From JBBRNH01 sp038230415 (GTDB taxonomy: Bacteria; Bacteroidota; Bacteroidia; Cytophagales; Spirosomataceae): DNA of 17,864 bases. Below are positions 1-7,638 of this stretch, in pieces. The position numbers were made by a program, and so were the translations under genes. Positions within the stretch are counted from its first letter, which is position 1. Every line of letters starts with the position of its first letter. Below the pieces are notes generated by a model. It searched no databases. It saw nothing but the letters and a program-made list of their open reading frames with translations, and had not been told where the DNA came from. The stretch is taken from contig JBBRNH010000100.1 of the NCBI GenBank assembly GCA_038230415.1, positions 1 through 17,864 on the forward strand, given 5' to 3'.

Positions 1-338
1 TGACTGGCGGGCAACGTCAACGTGTAAGCCACCACGTTCCAGAACGAGCCAACCGTCCGCACGTTAATCCCGACCATGTTGCTGCGTTTGATCCACGTGC
101 TATTGGGCTGGTTATTAACGGGCGACGGCACGGTTGCAGCCGGGTTCAGGCACCAGCCCAGTGTGCCGTTGCCGATACGCCGGGCCAGCAAATCAAGGGT
201 TTGCTGCACCGTGAATGTGAGCGCGGTTTGGGGCAACAGAGTCGGAGCAAATGTGGTTTGGCCGGAGGCATACTGGCTCAGGTATCGGTGGCCGTGCCGG
301 TTCCAGTCGGTGTTTAGATCATCAATTGTTGTGGGCAT
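1..338 (-). CDS. Partial CDS, N-terminal 112 residues; possibly glycosidase-like
   Basis: The minus strand is open without a stop from an ATG at 338 to the left edge, so only the N-terminal 112 residues are present. The protein begins MPTTIDDLNTDWNRHGHRYL and has no signal peptide or membrane segment. It looks like a soluble protein, with a segment near residues 90-112 reading NMVGINVRTVGSFWNVVAYT. That wording reminds me of the start of alpha-amylase-superfamily (GH13-like) proteins in Cytophagales, but no catalytic residues fall inside the window, so the assignment is weak. The start lies 20 bp after the stop of the Uma2 gene on the same strand, so the two are probably co-transcribed. The reading frame is well supported; the function is not. 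Confidence 0.7.
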   Translation of the reverse strand, partial: MPTTIDDLNTDWNRHGHRYLSQYASGQTTFAPTLLPQTALTFTVQQTLDLLARRIGNGTLGWCLNPAATVPSPVNNQPNSTWIKRSNMVGINVRTVGSFWNVVAYTLTLPAS

Positions 339-358
339 AGCGACTAACGATAATCGGG

Positions 359-982
359 TTACAGTTGAAGCGAAAGGCCCGTTAGTACGTCCTCGCCGGA
401 TAGCGGCTTGCCGAAATTGGGTAAAATCTGGATTTCGCCGTTGGCCCGAAAAATACGAACCGTTTGCGTTTTGGGATCAATCAACCACGCCAACTGACAA
501 CCGTTTGCTATCCAGACATCGCTCATTTTGGCTTTGGCAGCTTTGAGCGAATCGGTTGCCGACACTAGTTCAATCACGAAATCGGGACAGAGGGGCGGAA
601 ATTTTTCCTGTTCGCGGTCAGTGAGAACTTCCCAACGGTCGCGGCTGACCCAGGCTACATCAGGCGAACGAGTGCTGCCATCGGCCAGGGTAAAGGCCGT
701 TGATGAACCAAAAATTTCTCCCCGGTTGTCTATTTCATTCCACACAAACAGGCGAGCATTTAATCCAGCATTTAAGATTCCTATTTTCCCGCCACTATCA
801 GGCATGATGAAGATGCGACCGTCGGGGTCACGCTCAAATTTATAGTCGGGGTTATCTTGGCAGAAGTCGTAAAATTCGTCGGACGAGGTGATTTGCCGGA
901 ACAGAAATGATACGCCAGTCGGTTCTTCGCGCTCGGTTTCCAGAACAGATATTGGCGGGGCGGGCATCACAAGCGTTTCCAT
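359..982 (-). CDS. Uma2 family protein (DUF820, PD-(D/E)XK nuclease fold)
   Basis: A 207-residue protein of the Uma2/DUF820 family, a restriction-endonuclease-like fold common in cyanobacteria and Cytophagales; the cellular role of the family is not established. The PD-(D/E)XK-type core is visible: RSPDVAWVS with D108, PDFVIELVS with D134 and E138, and a downstream K152 in the helix before the usual NG..LAWLIDP stretch (160-170). Length is normal for the family. The ATG at 982 is used; an in-frame ATG at codon 6 is an alternative. It has its own promoter-like TATCTTTG 36 nt upstream and stands apart from the polysaccharide cluster behind it. There is no adjacent toxin, antitoxin or methylase. 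Family call is confident; endonuclease activity is a family-level prediction. Confidence 0.9.
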   Translation of the reverse strand: METLVMPAPPISVLETEREEPTGVSFLFRQITSSDEFYDFCQDNPDYKFERDPDGRIFIMPDSGGKIGILNAGLNARLFVWNEIDNRGEIFGSSTAFTLADGSTRSPDVAWVSRDRWEVLTDREQEKFPPLCPDFVIELVSATDSLKAAKAKMSDVWIANGCQLAWLIDPKTQTVRIFRANGEIQILPNFGKPLSGEDVLTGLSLQL

Positions 983-1017
983 AAGTAAGGCATTTAGACT
1001 AACACAATTGGTTTACT

Positions 1018-1025
1018 CAAAGATA
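1018..1025 (-). promoter_or_regulatory. Bacteroidota-type -7 promoter element for the Uma2 gene
   Basis: On the minus strand the bases read TATCTTTG, an exact match to the Bacteroidota -7 consensus TAnnTTTG. It sits 36 nt before the Uma2 ATG, leaving a leader of about 30 nt. No clear -33 TTTG was found at the usual spacing (a TTG lies about 15 nt upstream), so this rests on the -7 box and its position. Confidence 0.45.
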
Positions 1026-1101
1026 CCCAAAAATGGTATGCAAGTCGGTCGGCTCCTGTGTTGCGATACAGTCTCGCGGTAAAATCGCGGGTTTCCACCG
1101 C

Positions 1102-1121
1102 AACGGCGGACCGTCCGCGTT
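1102..1121 (-). terminator. Weak hairpin just after the MBOAT stop codon
   Basis: An inverted repeat (aac-g-gcgga / tccgc-gtt around a 3-nt loop) begins 2 nt after the MBOAT stop codon. It could mark the end of the polysaccharide transcript. There is no T-run after it, so it is not a convincing intrinsic terminator. Confidence 0.22.
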
Positions 1122-1123
1122 AC

Positions 1124-2629
1124 TTAAAACTGAAAATAAATGAACTGATTTGAGGTGAAAACCCCGAACAGATACGTCAAAAATGCGATCAGGCCAAAGA
1201 GCGCGTAAAACCGGGATGTATTACGCGTCGGGATAGTCAGGTAAAACTGTTCTTTTAGTAACAGGAACGCAATCAATCCCACCGAAAATGCCATTTCCAG
1301 CCCGTTGAGGGGTGTTTTTATGGTATCGGTAATCGACAGCGTGAAAATCCGGCCCAGAATCAGGCTCGCATCAGCCACCGACCGCGCCCGGAAAAACACC
1401 CACGTCAGCATCACCAGCCCGAACGTAAACCCAATATGCAACCCGGCAACCCCGGTTTTTATGACCGGGTTAGCCGTTTCAGCAGCATGAAGTCGCAGGC
1501 TGGGCAAGTACTTGTCGCGCAGGCCCGCCGAGACCTGATACAGCCCGTGCAGCCCGCCCCAGATGATATAGGTCCAGTTGGCCCCGTGCCAGAGACCACT
1601 CGCCAGAAAAACGAGTAACTGATTCAGGTTGCGCCGAACCGGGCCTTTGCGGTTGCCACCGAGCGGGATGTACAGATAATCGCGAAACCAGGTCGAGAGC
1701 GAAATGTGCCAGCGTCGCCAGAAATCAGTGATAGACCGCGCAATGTAGGGCGTTCGGAAATTCTGCATCAGGTCGAAACCCATCACGCGGGCGGCTCCAA
1801 TGGCAATGTCGGAGTAGCCCGAAAAATCGCAGTAAATCTGGAACGTGTAGAAAAACGTGGCCGTCAGCAGCGTCAGGCCGTTTTGGTCGGCGGGGCTGGC
1901 GTAGGCGGCATCAACCACCATACCGAGCCGGTCAGCAATAACGCACTTCTTAAAAAACCCAAACGCCATCTGCATCAGCCCGGCCTTCACATTCTCAGAT
2001 TTATAAGGGTGGTTCTGGTGAAACTGGTGCAGCACGTTCTGCGGGCGTTCGATGGGGCCGGCCACGAGTTGCGGGTAAAACATAACATAGAGCGCGTAAA
2101 TCCCAAAATGCCGCTCGGCCTTCTGATTGCCCCGATACACCTCGATGGTATAACTCATGGCCTGAAACGTGTGGAACGACAGACCGATGGGCAGAATGGT
2201 TTTGGGGTCTTTGAGCGACGTAATGCCGCTCTCGCCAAACACGTGCAGCACCCCCACAAACACCCGGCTGGCAACGTGGGCAATGGTATGGGCAAGGCCC
2301 GGCAGTTGCAGTTGCTCAAAAACCCAGGTGACGCTTTCGGTAAAAAAGCCGAGGTATTTAAAAAACGCCAGGATACCGAGGTTAGAAATCAGCGAGAGAA
2401 TCAGCAGCCATTTTCGGGTTTCTCCCGTCGTTTTTTCGATCCACAGCCCGGCTCCGTAGTCAATCACAATCGTCAGAAACAGAATCAGGATGTAGGCGGG
2501 CTGAAACACCATGTAGAAATAGCAGCTTGCCAACAGCAGCAACGCCCACCGCACCCGCCACTGTATGGAAAAATACAGCAGCGTGACCGTAATGAAAAAG
2601 AGCAGGAACTGGAGGGAATTGAAGAGCAT
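1124..2629 (-). CDS. MBOAT family membrane O-acyltransferase (AlgI-like)
   Basis: A 501-residue polytopic membrane protein of the MBOAT family, closest in appearance to alginate O-acetyltransferase AlgI. These enzymes move an acyl (usually acetyl) group across or within the membrane onto a polysaccharide or other acceptor. The sequence has about ten hydrophobic segments, the cytoplasmic-face motif FWRRWHISLSTWFRDYLYIP (303-322, H308) and the family histidine in LASGLWHGANW (H348), followed by GGLHGLYQ. Length is typical of the AlgI group. It is the last gene of the minus-strand polysaccharide cluster and starts 94 nt after the preceding glycosyltransferase, across an AT-rich repeat spacer. 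AlgI normally works with an AlgJ/AlgX-type SGNH partner, and none is next to it. The acceptor is unknown; a glycan made by this cluster is inferred from context. Confidence 0.93.
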   Translation of the reverse strand: MLFNSLQFLLFFITVTLLYFSIQWRVRWALLLLASCYFYMVFQPAYILILFLTIVIDYGAGLWIEKTTGETRKWLLILSLISNLGILAFFKYLGFFTESVTWVFEQLQLPGLAHTIAHVASRVFVGVLHVFGESGITSLKDPKTILPIGLSFHTFQAMSYTIEVYRGNQKAERHFGIYALYVMFYPQLVAGPIERPQNVLHQFHQNHPYKSENVKAGLMQMAFGFFKKCVIADRLGMVVDAAYASPADQNGLTLLTATFFYTFQIYCDFSGYSDIAIGAARVMGFDLMQNFRTPYIARSITDFWRRWHISLSTWFRDYLYIPLGGNRKGPVRRNLNQLLVFLASGLWHGANWTYIIWGGLHGLYQVSAGLRDKYLPSLRLHAAETANPVIKTGVAGLHIGFTFGLVMLTWVFFRARSVADASLILGRIFTLSITDTIKTPLNGLEMAFSVGLIAFLLLKEQFYLTIPTRNTSRFYALFGLIAFLTYLFGVFTSNQFIYFQF

Positions 2630-2632
2630 TTG

Positions 2633-2730
2633 TCAATGAACAATTATCAATTAGCAGTTATCAATGACCCGTTATCAACACCCTTAAGTTTCATCTTATT
2701 GCTCATTGTTTACTGGTTATTGTTCATTGA
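2633..2730. repeat. AT-rich spacer with a 12-bp inverted repeat
   Basis: The gap between two minus-strand genes is AT-rich and built from recurring short words (ttatcaat, tcattg, caatgaac). An exact 12-bp inverted repeat, tcaatgaacaat at 2633-2644 and attgttcattga at 2719-2730, brackets it. The right arm runs into the last codons and stop of the glycosyltransferase gene. The ends of the spacer could pair in RNA. Similar words appear in the 12104-12146 spacer. Function is unknown. Confidence 0.6.
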
Positions 2731-3689
2731 TAATTGCTCACGCCGTTCTTGATTTCCTCCCGAACGATAAACAACGGACGGCCTTTGGTCTGAAAAAACA
2801 CCCGCAGCACATACTCGCCGATGATACCGAGGGCCATCAGTTGCACACCCGAAAACAACACAATCATGAACAGCAGCGCGGTGAATCCCTGCGGCACGTC
2901 GCCAAAAACCAGCAGCCGGATAATGTTGTAAATCAGGTAGATAAGCGCAATACCAAAGGTGACTGCCCCTAACTGCGTGATGAACTTGATGGGGTACTCG
3001 CTGAAGTTGAAAATACCGTTGTAGGCCAACTGCCGCAACATCTTAAACGAGTATTTGGGCGCACCGGCCACCCGTTCTGACCGCTCATATTCTACGCCGA
3101 TCTGCCTGAAACCTAACCACGACCGCATCCCGCGCAGAAACCGGCTTTCTTCGGGCATCTTGTTCATCAAATCAACCACGCGCCGACTAACCATCGAAAA
3201 ATCGCCACTGTCGAGTGGAATATCCACGTAGGAAATCCGTTTCAGAATCCGGTAGAATGTCGCGTAGGCAAATCGCTTCAGAACCCCCTCTTTGCGTTTC
3301 CGCCGAACGGCATACACCACATCATACCCATTCTGAATGTGCAGGTAAAAGTCAGGCAGCAGTTCGGGCGGGTCCTGCAAATCACCGTCAATAATCAAGA
3401 CAGCTTCGGTACCGATGGCTGCGGCCATACCCGCCGTAACCGCCGTTTGGTGACCGAAATTACGCGAGAGCAGCACCCCATGATAACGCGGGTCGGTGAG
3501 GGCAATGGCCCGAATCAGGTTTGCCGTATTATCACGCGAGCCGTCGTCAACCAGCACTACTTCTATTCGGTAGGGTGAGGTATTCATCAACGCGGTGAGC
3601 CGTTCGACGAGCGGGCCGAACGATTCGCGTTCGTTATAAAGCGGAGCAACAATAGAAATTTGAGGGGTTTCCAAAACGGAACGGTACAT
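2724..3689 (-). CDS. Polyprenyl-phosphate glycosyltransferase, GtrB/DPM1-like (GT2)
   Basis: A 321-residue family 2 glycosyltransferase with the architecture of GtrB, ArnC and dolichol-phosphate-mannose synthase. It likely transfers a sugar from a nucleotide donor to undecaprenyl phosphate at the inner membrane. The N-terminal catalytic domain opens with ISIVAPLYNERES, has VDDGSRDNT (47-55) and the metal-binding DGDLQDPPE (101-109), and is followed by two C-terminal membrane segments (about 235-261 and 270-300) typical of the group. The ATG at 3689 is chosen; reading further upstream gives only a TTG five codons earlier. It is preceded by a terminator and a -7-like element, so it may start a new transcript with the MBOAT gene. 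The stop codon lies within the AT-rich inverted repeat. The sugar is not predictable. Confidence 0.93.
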   Translation of the reverse strand: MYRSVLETPQISIVAPLYNERESFGPLVERLTALMNTSPYRIEVVLVDDGSRDNTANLIRAIALTDPRYHGVLLSRNFGHQTAVTAGMAAAIGTEAVLIIDGDLQDPPELLPDFYLHIQNGYDVVYAVRRKRKEGVLKRFAYATFYRILKRISYVDIPLDSGDFSMVSRRVVDLMNKMPEESRFLRGMRSWLGFRQIGVEYERSERVAGAPKYSFKMLRQLAYNGIFNFSEYPIKFITQLGAVTFGIALIYLIYNIIRLLVFGDVPQGFTALLFMIVLFSGVQLMALGIIGEYVLRVFFQTKGRPLFIVREEIKNGVSNYQ

Positions 3690-3702
3690 TTTTTTTCCGG
3701 GC

Positions 3703-3710
3703 AAAAGTAC
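3703..3710 (-). promoter_or_regulatory. Candidate -7 promoter element before the GtrB-like gene
   Basis: The minus strand reads TACTTTTG, matching TAnnTTTG, 13 nt before the ATG at 3689 and directly after the upstream gene's terminator. The implied leader would be very short (under 10 nt) and no -33 element is evident. Confidence 0.33.
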
Positions 3711-3713
3711 ACG

Positions 3714-3751
3714 AAAAAACCCCGTACCGGCTTTTTGCCGATGCGGGGTTT
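3714..3751 (-). terminator. Intrinsic terminator of the alpha/beta hydrolase gene
   Basis: On the minus strand an interrupted stem pairs aaacccc with ggggttt (8 to 10 pairs counting inner wobbles, plus an upper ccg/cgg helix around a caaaaag loop) and ends in a run of six T. It lies 60 nt after the hydrolase stop at 3811. The + strand copy also ends in a short T stretch, but no plus-strand gene feeds into it. Confidence 0.78.
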
Positions 3752-3810
3752 GTCTGTGAAGGGGTCTTCAGTACCCGCTGCTGTGTACTAAAATCAACAC
3801 GTGTTGTGTC

Positions 3811-4749
3811 TCAACGATGAATTGCCAGTAGTGAGCTTGCTTTCACTTTCTGCTTCACATCGCGCCGGGTCAAAATATCGAGTACAATTTTGGTGACGTA
3901 TTCGCGCTTCTTAAACACAATATCGTGCCGGTTGTCGGGAAGGATAAACTGCTGAAAGCGGGCGTTTTTCAGATGTTGCCGGGCAAATGTGATATTCGAC
4001 GGATACACCAGATCATCGAGTTTGCCGTGCAACATGGTAATGCCCGCCGTGATCTTGTCCCAATCGGGCAGGATTTCTTCGAGGGCTTTTCGGTGGGCTA
4101 ATTTCTCGTCGTTGGCAAGCCGGAGAAACGGCGGCACCACCCAGCGCAGCAACGGAGAATCTACGATTGGGCTAATGGGATAGGTGCGCTCTAAACCCGG
4201 CCCCAATGCCGACGACACAAACAGCACGTGGTCAATCACGCCGGGGTTGTTCATCGCCAGCCGGGCCGACAGTGAACCGCCATACGATGAGCCAACAAGC
4301 AGCAGATACGGCGCGTTTTTGTAGCGGTCAATGAGGGGCTGAAGCATCTCGGCCTGTTTCACCACCGATGTTTCGACCCGCCCAAAATCGGAATAACCGT
4401 AGCCGGGCCGGTCAACCGATACCAACCGGGCGCGTTTGGTGAGGGCTTCATCGTGAAAAAACTTATTGAAAAAAGACAGTGAACTCGGCGCACCATGCAC
4501 AAACAGGATCACGGGCAGGGGTTGCCCAGACCCGCTGCCGGCAGGCTGCGTTTCGATAAACCGGATCGTTCGGTTGTCAACCGTGTGATACCGATGCACA
4601 GCCGGATGAACGGGTTCGTTGGTAAACTCCTCGGCCAGTTCCTGGTCCGACTGCCTGAAGTCAACCAACCACGCAAATGCCAGCAAGCCAACCAAGACAA
4701 CCAACGCTACAATGAGCGTCCAGCGCAGAACACGCACTAAAATTTTCAT
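3811..4749 (-). CDS. Membrane-anchored alpha/beta hydrolase
   Basis: A 312-residue alpha/beta-hydrolase-fold protein. An N-terminal membrane anchor (about residues 8-30) precedes the catalytic domain, which probably lies outside the cytoplasm. The oxyanion region is LFVHGAPSS (about 83-91), the nucleophile elbow is GSSYGG with S155, the acid is D245 or D246 in GKLDDLVYP, and the histidine is H275 in DNRHDIV, so the triad is complete. The ATG at 4749 is chosen because it puts the membrane segment at the N-terminus; an ATG at 4794 would add 15 polar residues. It lies 158 nt after the WecA-like gene and ends at a strong terminator. Substrate is unknown; position inside a glycan cluster allows esterase activity on an acylated sugar or lipid, but housekeeping lipase-like roles fit equally. 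Confidence 0.88.
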   Translation of the reverse strand: MKILVRVLRWTLIVALVVLVGLLAFAWLVDFRQSDQELAEEFTNEPVHPAVHRYHTVDNRTIRFIETQPAGSGSGQPLPVILFVHGAPSSLSFFNKFFHDEALTKRARLVSVDRPGYGYSDFGRVETSVVKQAEMLQPLIDRYKNAPYLLLVGSSYGGSLSARLAMNNPGVIDHVLFVSSALGPGLERTYPISPIVDSPLLRWVVPPFLRLANDEKLAHRKALEEILPDWDKITAGITMLHGKLDDLVYPSNITFARQHLKNARFQQFILPDNRHDIVFKKREYVTKIVLDILTRRDVKQKVKASSLLAIHR

Positions 4750-4907
4750 AACAATCACTGCGATAGAATCGGCGAAACCCCGCCTGTTCCTCATAACTGC
4801 AAAGACCGTGCAAATGGTTTGAGCAAAACGACAGAGCAACGGCAATAAGAACCGTTCTGGAGTTGATTATGAAACGTGGCGGCTGATTGGCTACCTCGAC
4901 TCCGCTT

Positions 4908-6116
4908 TCACAAATACTCGATCAGTCGCCGACCGGCGAGTGCGTTTTGAAATTCGCGCCGGATAACGGCCCGTCGGCGAAAGGGGTGCGTGGAGACGTA
5001 GGTAGCCCGCATTTTCAGCAGGAAACCCGCCAGCATATACACCATAAACAGCCCAATCAGAATCAGAAGCGAGGCCGTATTGGAGATATTATGGTGAAAA
5101 AACAGGAACACGACCGTATTCAGCAGCGATGCGCCACACAAAACGCCCGTTGCCCGGGCGTGGCTCAGACCGTTATCCAATAGAATGTGGTGCATATGGT
5201 TGCGGTCAGCAGAAAACGGCGACCGTTTGCCCATGATTCTGACCAAGAACACGCGCAACGTATCAAAGATTGGCACAATCAGAATCACAATAGCGATAAT
5301 CGGGGCGTTGAAGAACGCCGTTGGCTCAAACCGGAACGATGCGTTCAGGTTTACAAACCGAACGGCAAAAAAAGACAGCATGAAGCCCAGAATAAGTGAC
5401 CCCGTGTCACCCATGAAAATCTTGCTGGTGTGCGAGAAATTAAACCGCAAAAACCCAGCCAGTGCGCCCGCCAGCGAGAACGCCATGAGGGCCATGGCAA
5501 AGTGATCGGTGATGAGAAACCAACTCCCAAAACTCACGCTGGCAATGGTGGCAATGCCGCCGGCCAAGCCATCAATACCATCAATGAGGTTGATGGCGTT
5601 GGTGAGGGCAATAAAAATAAAGCAGGTCAGAATTACGCTGATGGCTTCTTCGATGTGCGTGAAACCCAGAATGCCGTACAGATAATCAATTTTCAGGTCG
5701 CCGAAAAAGATCAGAATCAGGGCGGGCAGCACCTGAAAAAATATCTTTTTGCTGGGGTCAACGCCCACTAAGTCGTCTTTGATACCGACAAAAAACAGAA
5801 TCGTCATACCCACAATCGAGAGGTTAGTTCGGTAGGTATCGGCCTGTTCGAGACTCGGCCAGAGAAAATAACTAATCAGCACGGCGGCAAAAATCGCGAT
5901 ACCGCCAAAGGTGGGCGTGGGTGTTGTGTGCGCCCGGCGTTCGCCCGGTTTTTCCATCAACGACTTTATTTCCGAAATCTTGATGACAACCGGAATGGCA
6001 ATAACGGCCACGAAACAGGCCACCAACGACGATAACAGACATTGGTACAGCCCAATCAGAAAGAGATCGTCGGTGATCTTGTGGCTCAGATAGGCAATGA
6101 GTAGGTCTATGTTCAT
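4908..6116 (-). CDS. WecA/TagO-type undecaprenyl-phosphate sugar-1-phosphate transferase
   Basis: A 402-residue polytopic enzyme of the MraY/WecA family (Glycos_transf_4), which transfers a HexNAc-1-phosphate (often GlcNAc-1-P) from a UDP-sugar to undecaprenyl phosphate, the first step of many O-antigens and wall glycans. About eleven membrane segments are present. Signatures in order are EKPGERRAHTTPTPTFGG near the N-terminus (55-72), KDD (113-115), the magnesium-binding NAINLIDGIDGLAGG (173-187), MGDTGS (235-240) and DRNHMHHILLDNG (304-316); the HxHH form marks the WecA/TagO branch and not MraY. The ATG at 6116 is preferred over ATGs near 6170-6173, which would add 18-19 non-hydrophobic residues before the first membrane segment. 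It is the priming enzyme of this cluster. Confidence 0.94.
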   Translation of the reverse strand: MNIDLLIAYLSHKITDDLFLIGLYQCLLSSLVACFVAVIAIPVVIKISEIKSLMEKPGERRAHTTPTPTFGGIAIFAAVLISYFLWPSLEQADTYRTNLSIVGMTILFFVGIKDDLVGVDPSKKIFFQVLPALILIFFGDLKIDYLYGILGFTHIEEAISVILTCFIFIALTNAINLIDGIDGLAGGIATIASVSFGSWFLITDHFAMALMAFSLAGALAGFLRFNFSHTSKIFMGDTGSLILGFMLSFFAVRFVNLNASFRFEPTAFFNAPIIAIVILIVPIFDTLRVFLVRIMGKRSPFSADRNHMHHILLDNGLSHARATGVLCGASLLNTVVFLFFHHNISNTASLLILIGLFMVYMLAGFLLKMRATYVSTHPFRRRAVIRREFQNALAGRRLIEYL

Positions 6117-6232
6117 ACAGTTTGCGGATTGGTGTGTAAGGCTGGTACAAATCAATACCGGCACAAACATCATTTTTTTTCAGCGAATTCTCTACTAAAT
6201 ATGATTGAACTGTCCGGCTATTTAGCCAATGG

Positions 6233-7003
6233 TCATTTTGTATCCACTTGATTATCACGGAGAAAGAGTTGACCAACCTTTCGGAGTGGTTTCAGATACA
6301 AAGTAAAGGCGTATGGTTTCAGGCCGTTCAGTTGCCAGGCCCTCCGGTCTTCGCGGTTGCCACGCAGCCAGTTTTTCAGACTCCCATTGCTCACCCCGCC
6401 CTCGCGCATCACAATTGTGGTTTCATCCATGTAAGCTAAGCTGATGCCGTGTTTGTGAATGAACCGCAGCATGAGTTCATAATCTGCCGCGCTGCCCAAA
6501 TCAAGCCTGAACAGGCCATACTGCTCATAGACTCGTCTCCGGGCAAAAAAAGACAGGTGGCCCGGCATCCAGCCCCACAAAAATGCTCCGGCATGATAAT
6601 TGCCAGACCGCCAATACCGCTTCACAATCGTGGTATCGGCCCGGTCAACGTAGAGCATATCTCCATACACGGCATCGCTGCCGGTTTGCTTAAATAAGGC
6701 TACGGCGTTGGTAATCACGCCGGTATGCCGGTAAAAATCGTCGGCATTGAGCAGACCAACCACATCGCCCGTTGCCGCAGTAATGCCTTTGTTCATGGCA
6801 TCATACAGCCCCTTATCGGGTTCGGTAATAAACCGCGCAATTTTCGGGCCGTAGCCCCGAACCAAGTCAATCGTGCCGTCGGTCGAGCCGCCATCCACAA
6901 TAATGTACTCGATGTCGGCGTGGGTCTGCCCCAGCACAGACTCAATACAGTCGCGAAGAGTTGCAACGCCGTTATAAACAACCGTTATGATGGATACTTT
7001 CAC
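6233..7003 (-). CDS. Family 2 glycosyltransferase, WcaE/PglI-like
   Basis: A 256-residue soluble GT-A glycosyltransferase. It begins with VSIITVVYNG, carries VDGGSTDGT (36-44), the DKGLYDAMNKGI stretch (63-74) and the metal-binding LNADD (85-89), then PGHLSFFARR and ADYELMLR (173-180). This pattern is typical of GT2 enzymes of colanic-acid WcaE type and related polysaccharide clusters. The GTG at 7003 is chosen: its first four bases GTGA overlap the TGA of the upstream acetyltransferase, a coupling arrangement, and the protein then starts exactly at the conserved beta strand. Upstream extension in frame would only shadow the acetyltransferase. Likely adds one sugar to the lipid-linked intermediate in the cytoplasm; donor and linkage cannot be read from sequence. 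Confidence 0.92.
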   Translation of the reverse strand: MKVSIITVVYNGVATLRDCIESVLGQTHADIEYIIVDGGSTDGTIDLVRGYGPKIARFITEPDKGLYDAMNKGITAATGDVVGLLNADDFYRHTGVITNAVALFKQTGSDAVYGDMLYVDRADTTIVKRYWRSGNYHAGAFLWGWMPGHLSFFARRRVYEQYGLFRLDLGSAADYELMLRFIHKHGISLAYMDETTIVMREGGVSNGSLKNWLRGNREDRRAWQLNGLKPYAFTLYLKPLRKVGQLFLRDNQVDTK

Positions 7004-7638
7004 GCAATGTCTCGTTTCTTGACCCAAACAGCCGGGTTCCCCTGATAAATTCCGTAGGCATCGAGCGAGCGGGTGGCAACTGACCCTGCCGCCAGCACCG
7101 AATGTGAATGGGCCACCACGCCGGGACACACCACCGTTTTTGCCCCGATCCAGGCTCCGGTTTCGAGCCGTATGGGTTTGATAACCAGATCAAACGTTGG
7201 TTTTCGGTAATCGTGATTGCCGGTTTCGAGCATGGCCCCCTGCGAAATACAGACGTTGTTTTCCAGCACGACTAAGGCCAGGTTATCAATCCAGACTCCT
7301 TCACCAATCCAGACATAATCACCCACAGAAAGTAACCAGGGGTACTTGATGTTCACACCGGGTTTAATCATCACACCCCGCCCGATTGTAGCCCCGAACG
7401 CCCGCAAAACCGCCGTTTTTACCCCAACCGGCAACGGCAGGTAGGTGTTGACGAGCAATTTGTTCATCACAAACCAAAGCAGGATTTTCCAGCGCGGGCC
7501 GGGCCGATACCAGTTATTGTTGAACCGGCTCAGGTCAGTCTGCCCCGGCAACGCTTCGGCAGGCGATACGTCGGCGGGTTTGCCCATTGTTGCTGTTGCA
7601 GCTTGGTCAGCGAACACCGGCGGTGAGGTCTTTTCCAT
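7000..7638 (-). CDS. WcaF-like sugar O-acetyltransferase (left-handed beta-helix)
   Basis: A 212-residue acyltransferase of the hexapeptide-repeat family resembling WcaF, the colanic-acid acetyltransferase, which acetylates sugar residues from acetyl-CoA in the cytoplasm. Family signatures are NNWYRPGPRWK (41-51), FGATIGRGVMIKPGVNIKYP (81-100), VWIGEGVWIDNL (109-120), the catalytic histidine H142 in ETGNHDY, and GAWIGAKTVVCPGV (161-174) with the closing YQGNPAVWVKKR. Starting at the ATG at 7638 gives a 32-bp overlap with the preceding gene and a 35-residue poorly conserved N-terminus; the ATG at 7587 (195 residues) is an equally possible start and is closer to usual family length. It ends in a GTGA overlap with the next glycosyltransferase. 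Confidence 0.92.
   Translation of the reverse strand: MEKTSPPVFADQAATATMGKPADVSPAEALPGQTDLSRFNNNWYRPGPRWKILLWFVMNKLLVNTYLPLPVGVKTAVLRAFGATIGRGVMIKPGVNIKYPWLLSVGDYVWIGEGVWIDNLALVVLENNVCISQGAMLETGNHDYRKPTFDLVIKPIRLETGAWIGAKTVVCPGVVAHSHSVLAAGSVATRSLDAYGIYQGNPAVWVKKRDIA

Noticed and set aside
76..546. 156-codon plus-strand frame at the left edge
   Set aside because: It spans two minus-strand genes with better codon patterns and a recognised family, and its product has no domain.
1706..2752. A 348-codon plus-strand open frame opposite the MBOAT gene
   Set aside because: Its product is rich in His, Arg and Gln with no domain, and the opposite strand encodes a clear membrane enzyme with conserved motifs.
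6216..6227. Palindrome ggctatttagcc between the WecA-like and WcaE-like genes
   Set aside because: Too short and without a T-run to be called a terminator or operator.
6233..7129. Longer version of the WcaE-like glycosyltransferase starting at 7129
   Set aside because: The extra 42 residues are a shadow of the acetyltransferase gene; GTG at 7003 gives the GTGA overlap and the correct fold start.
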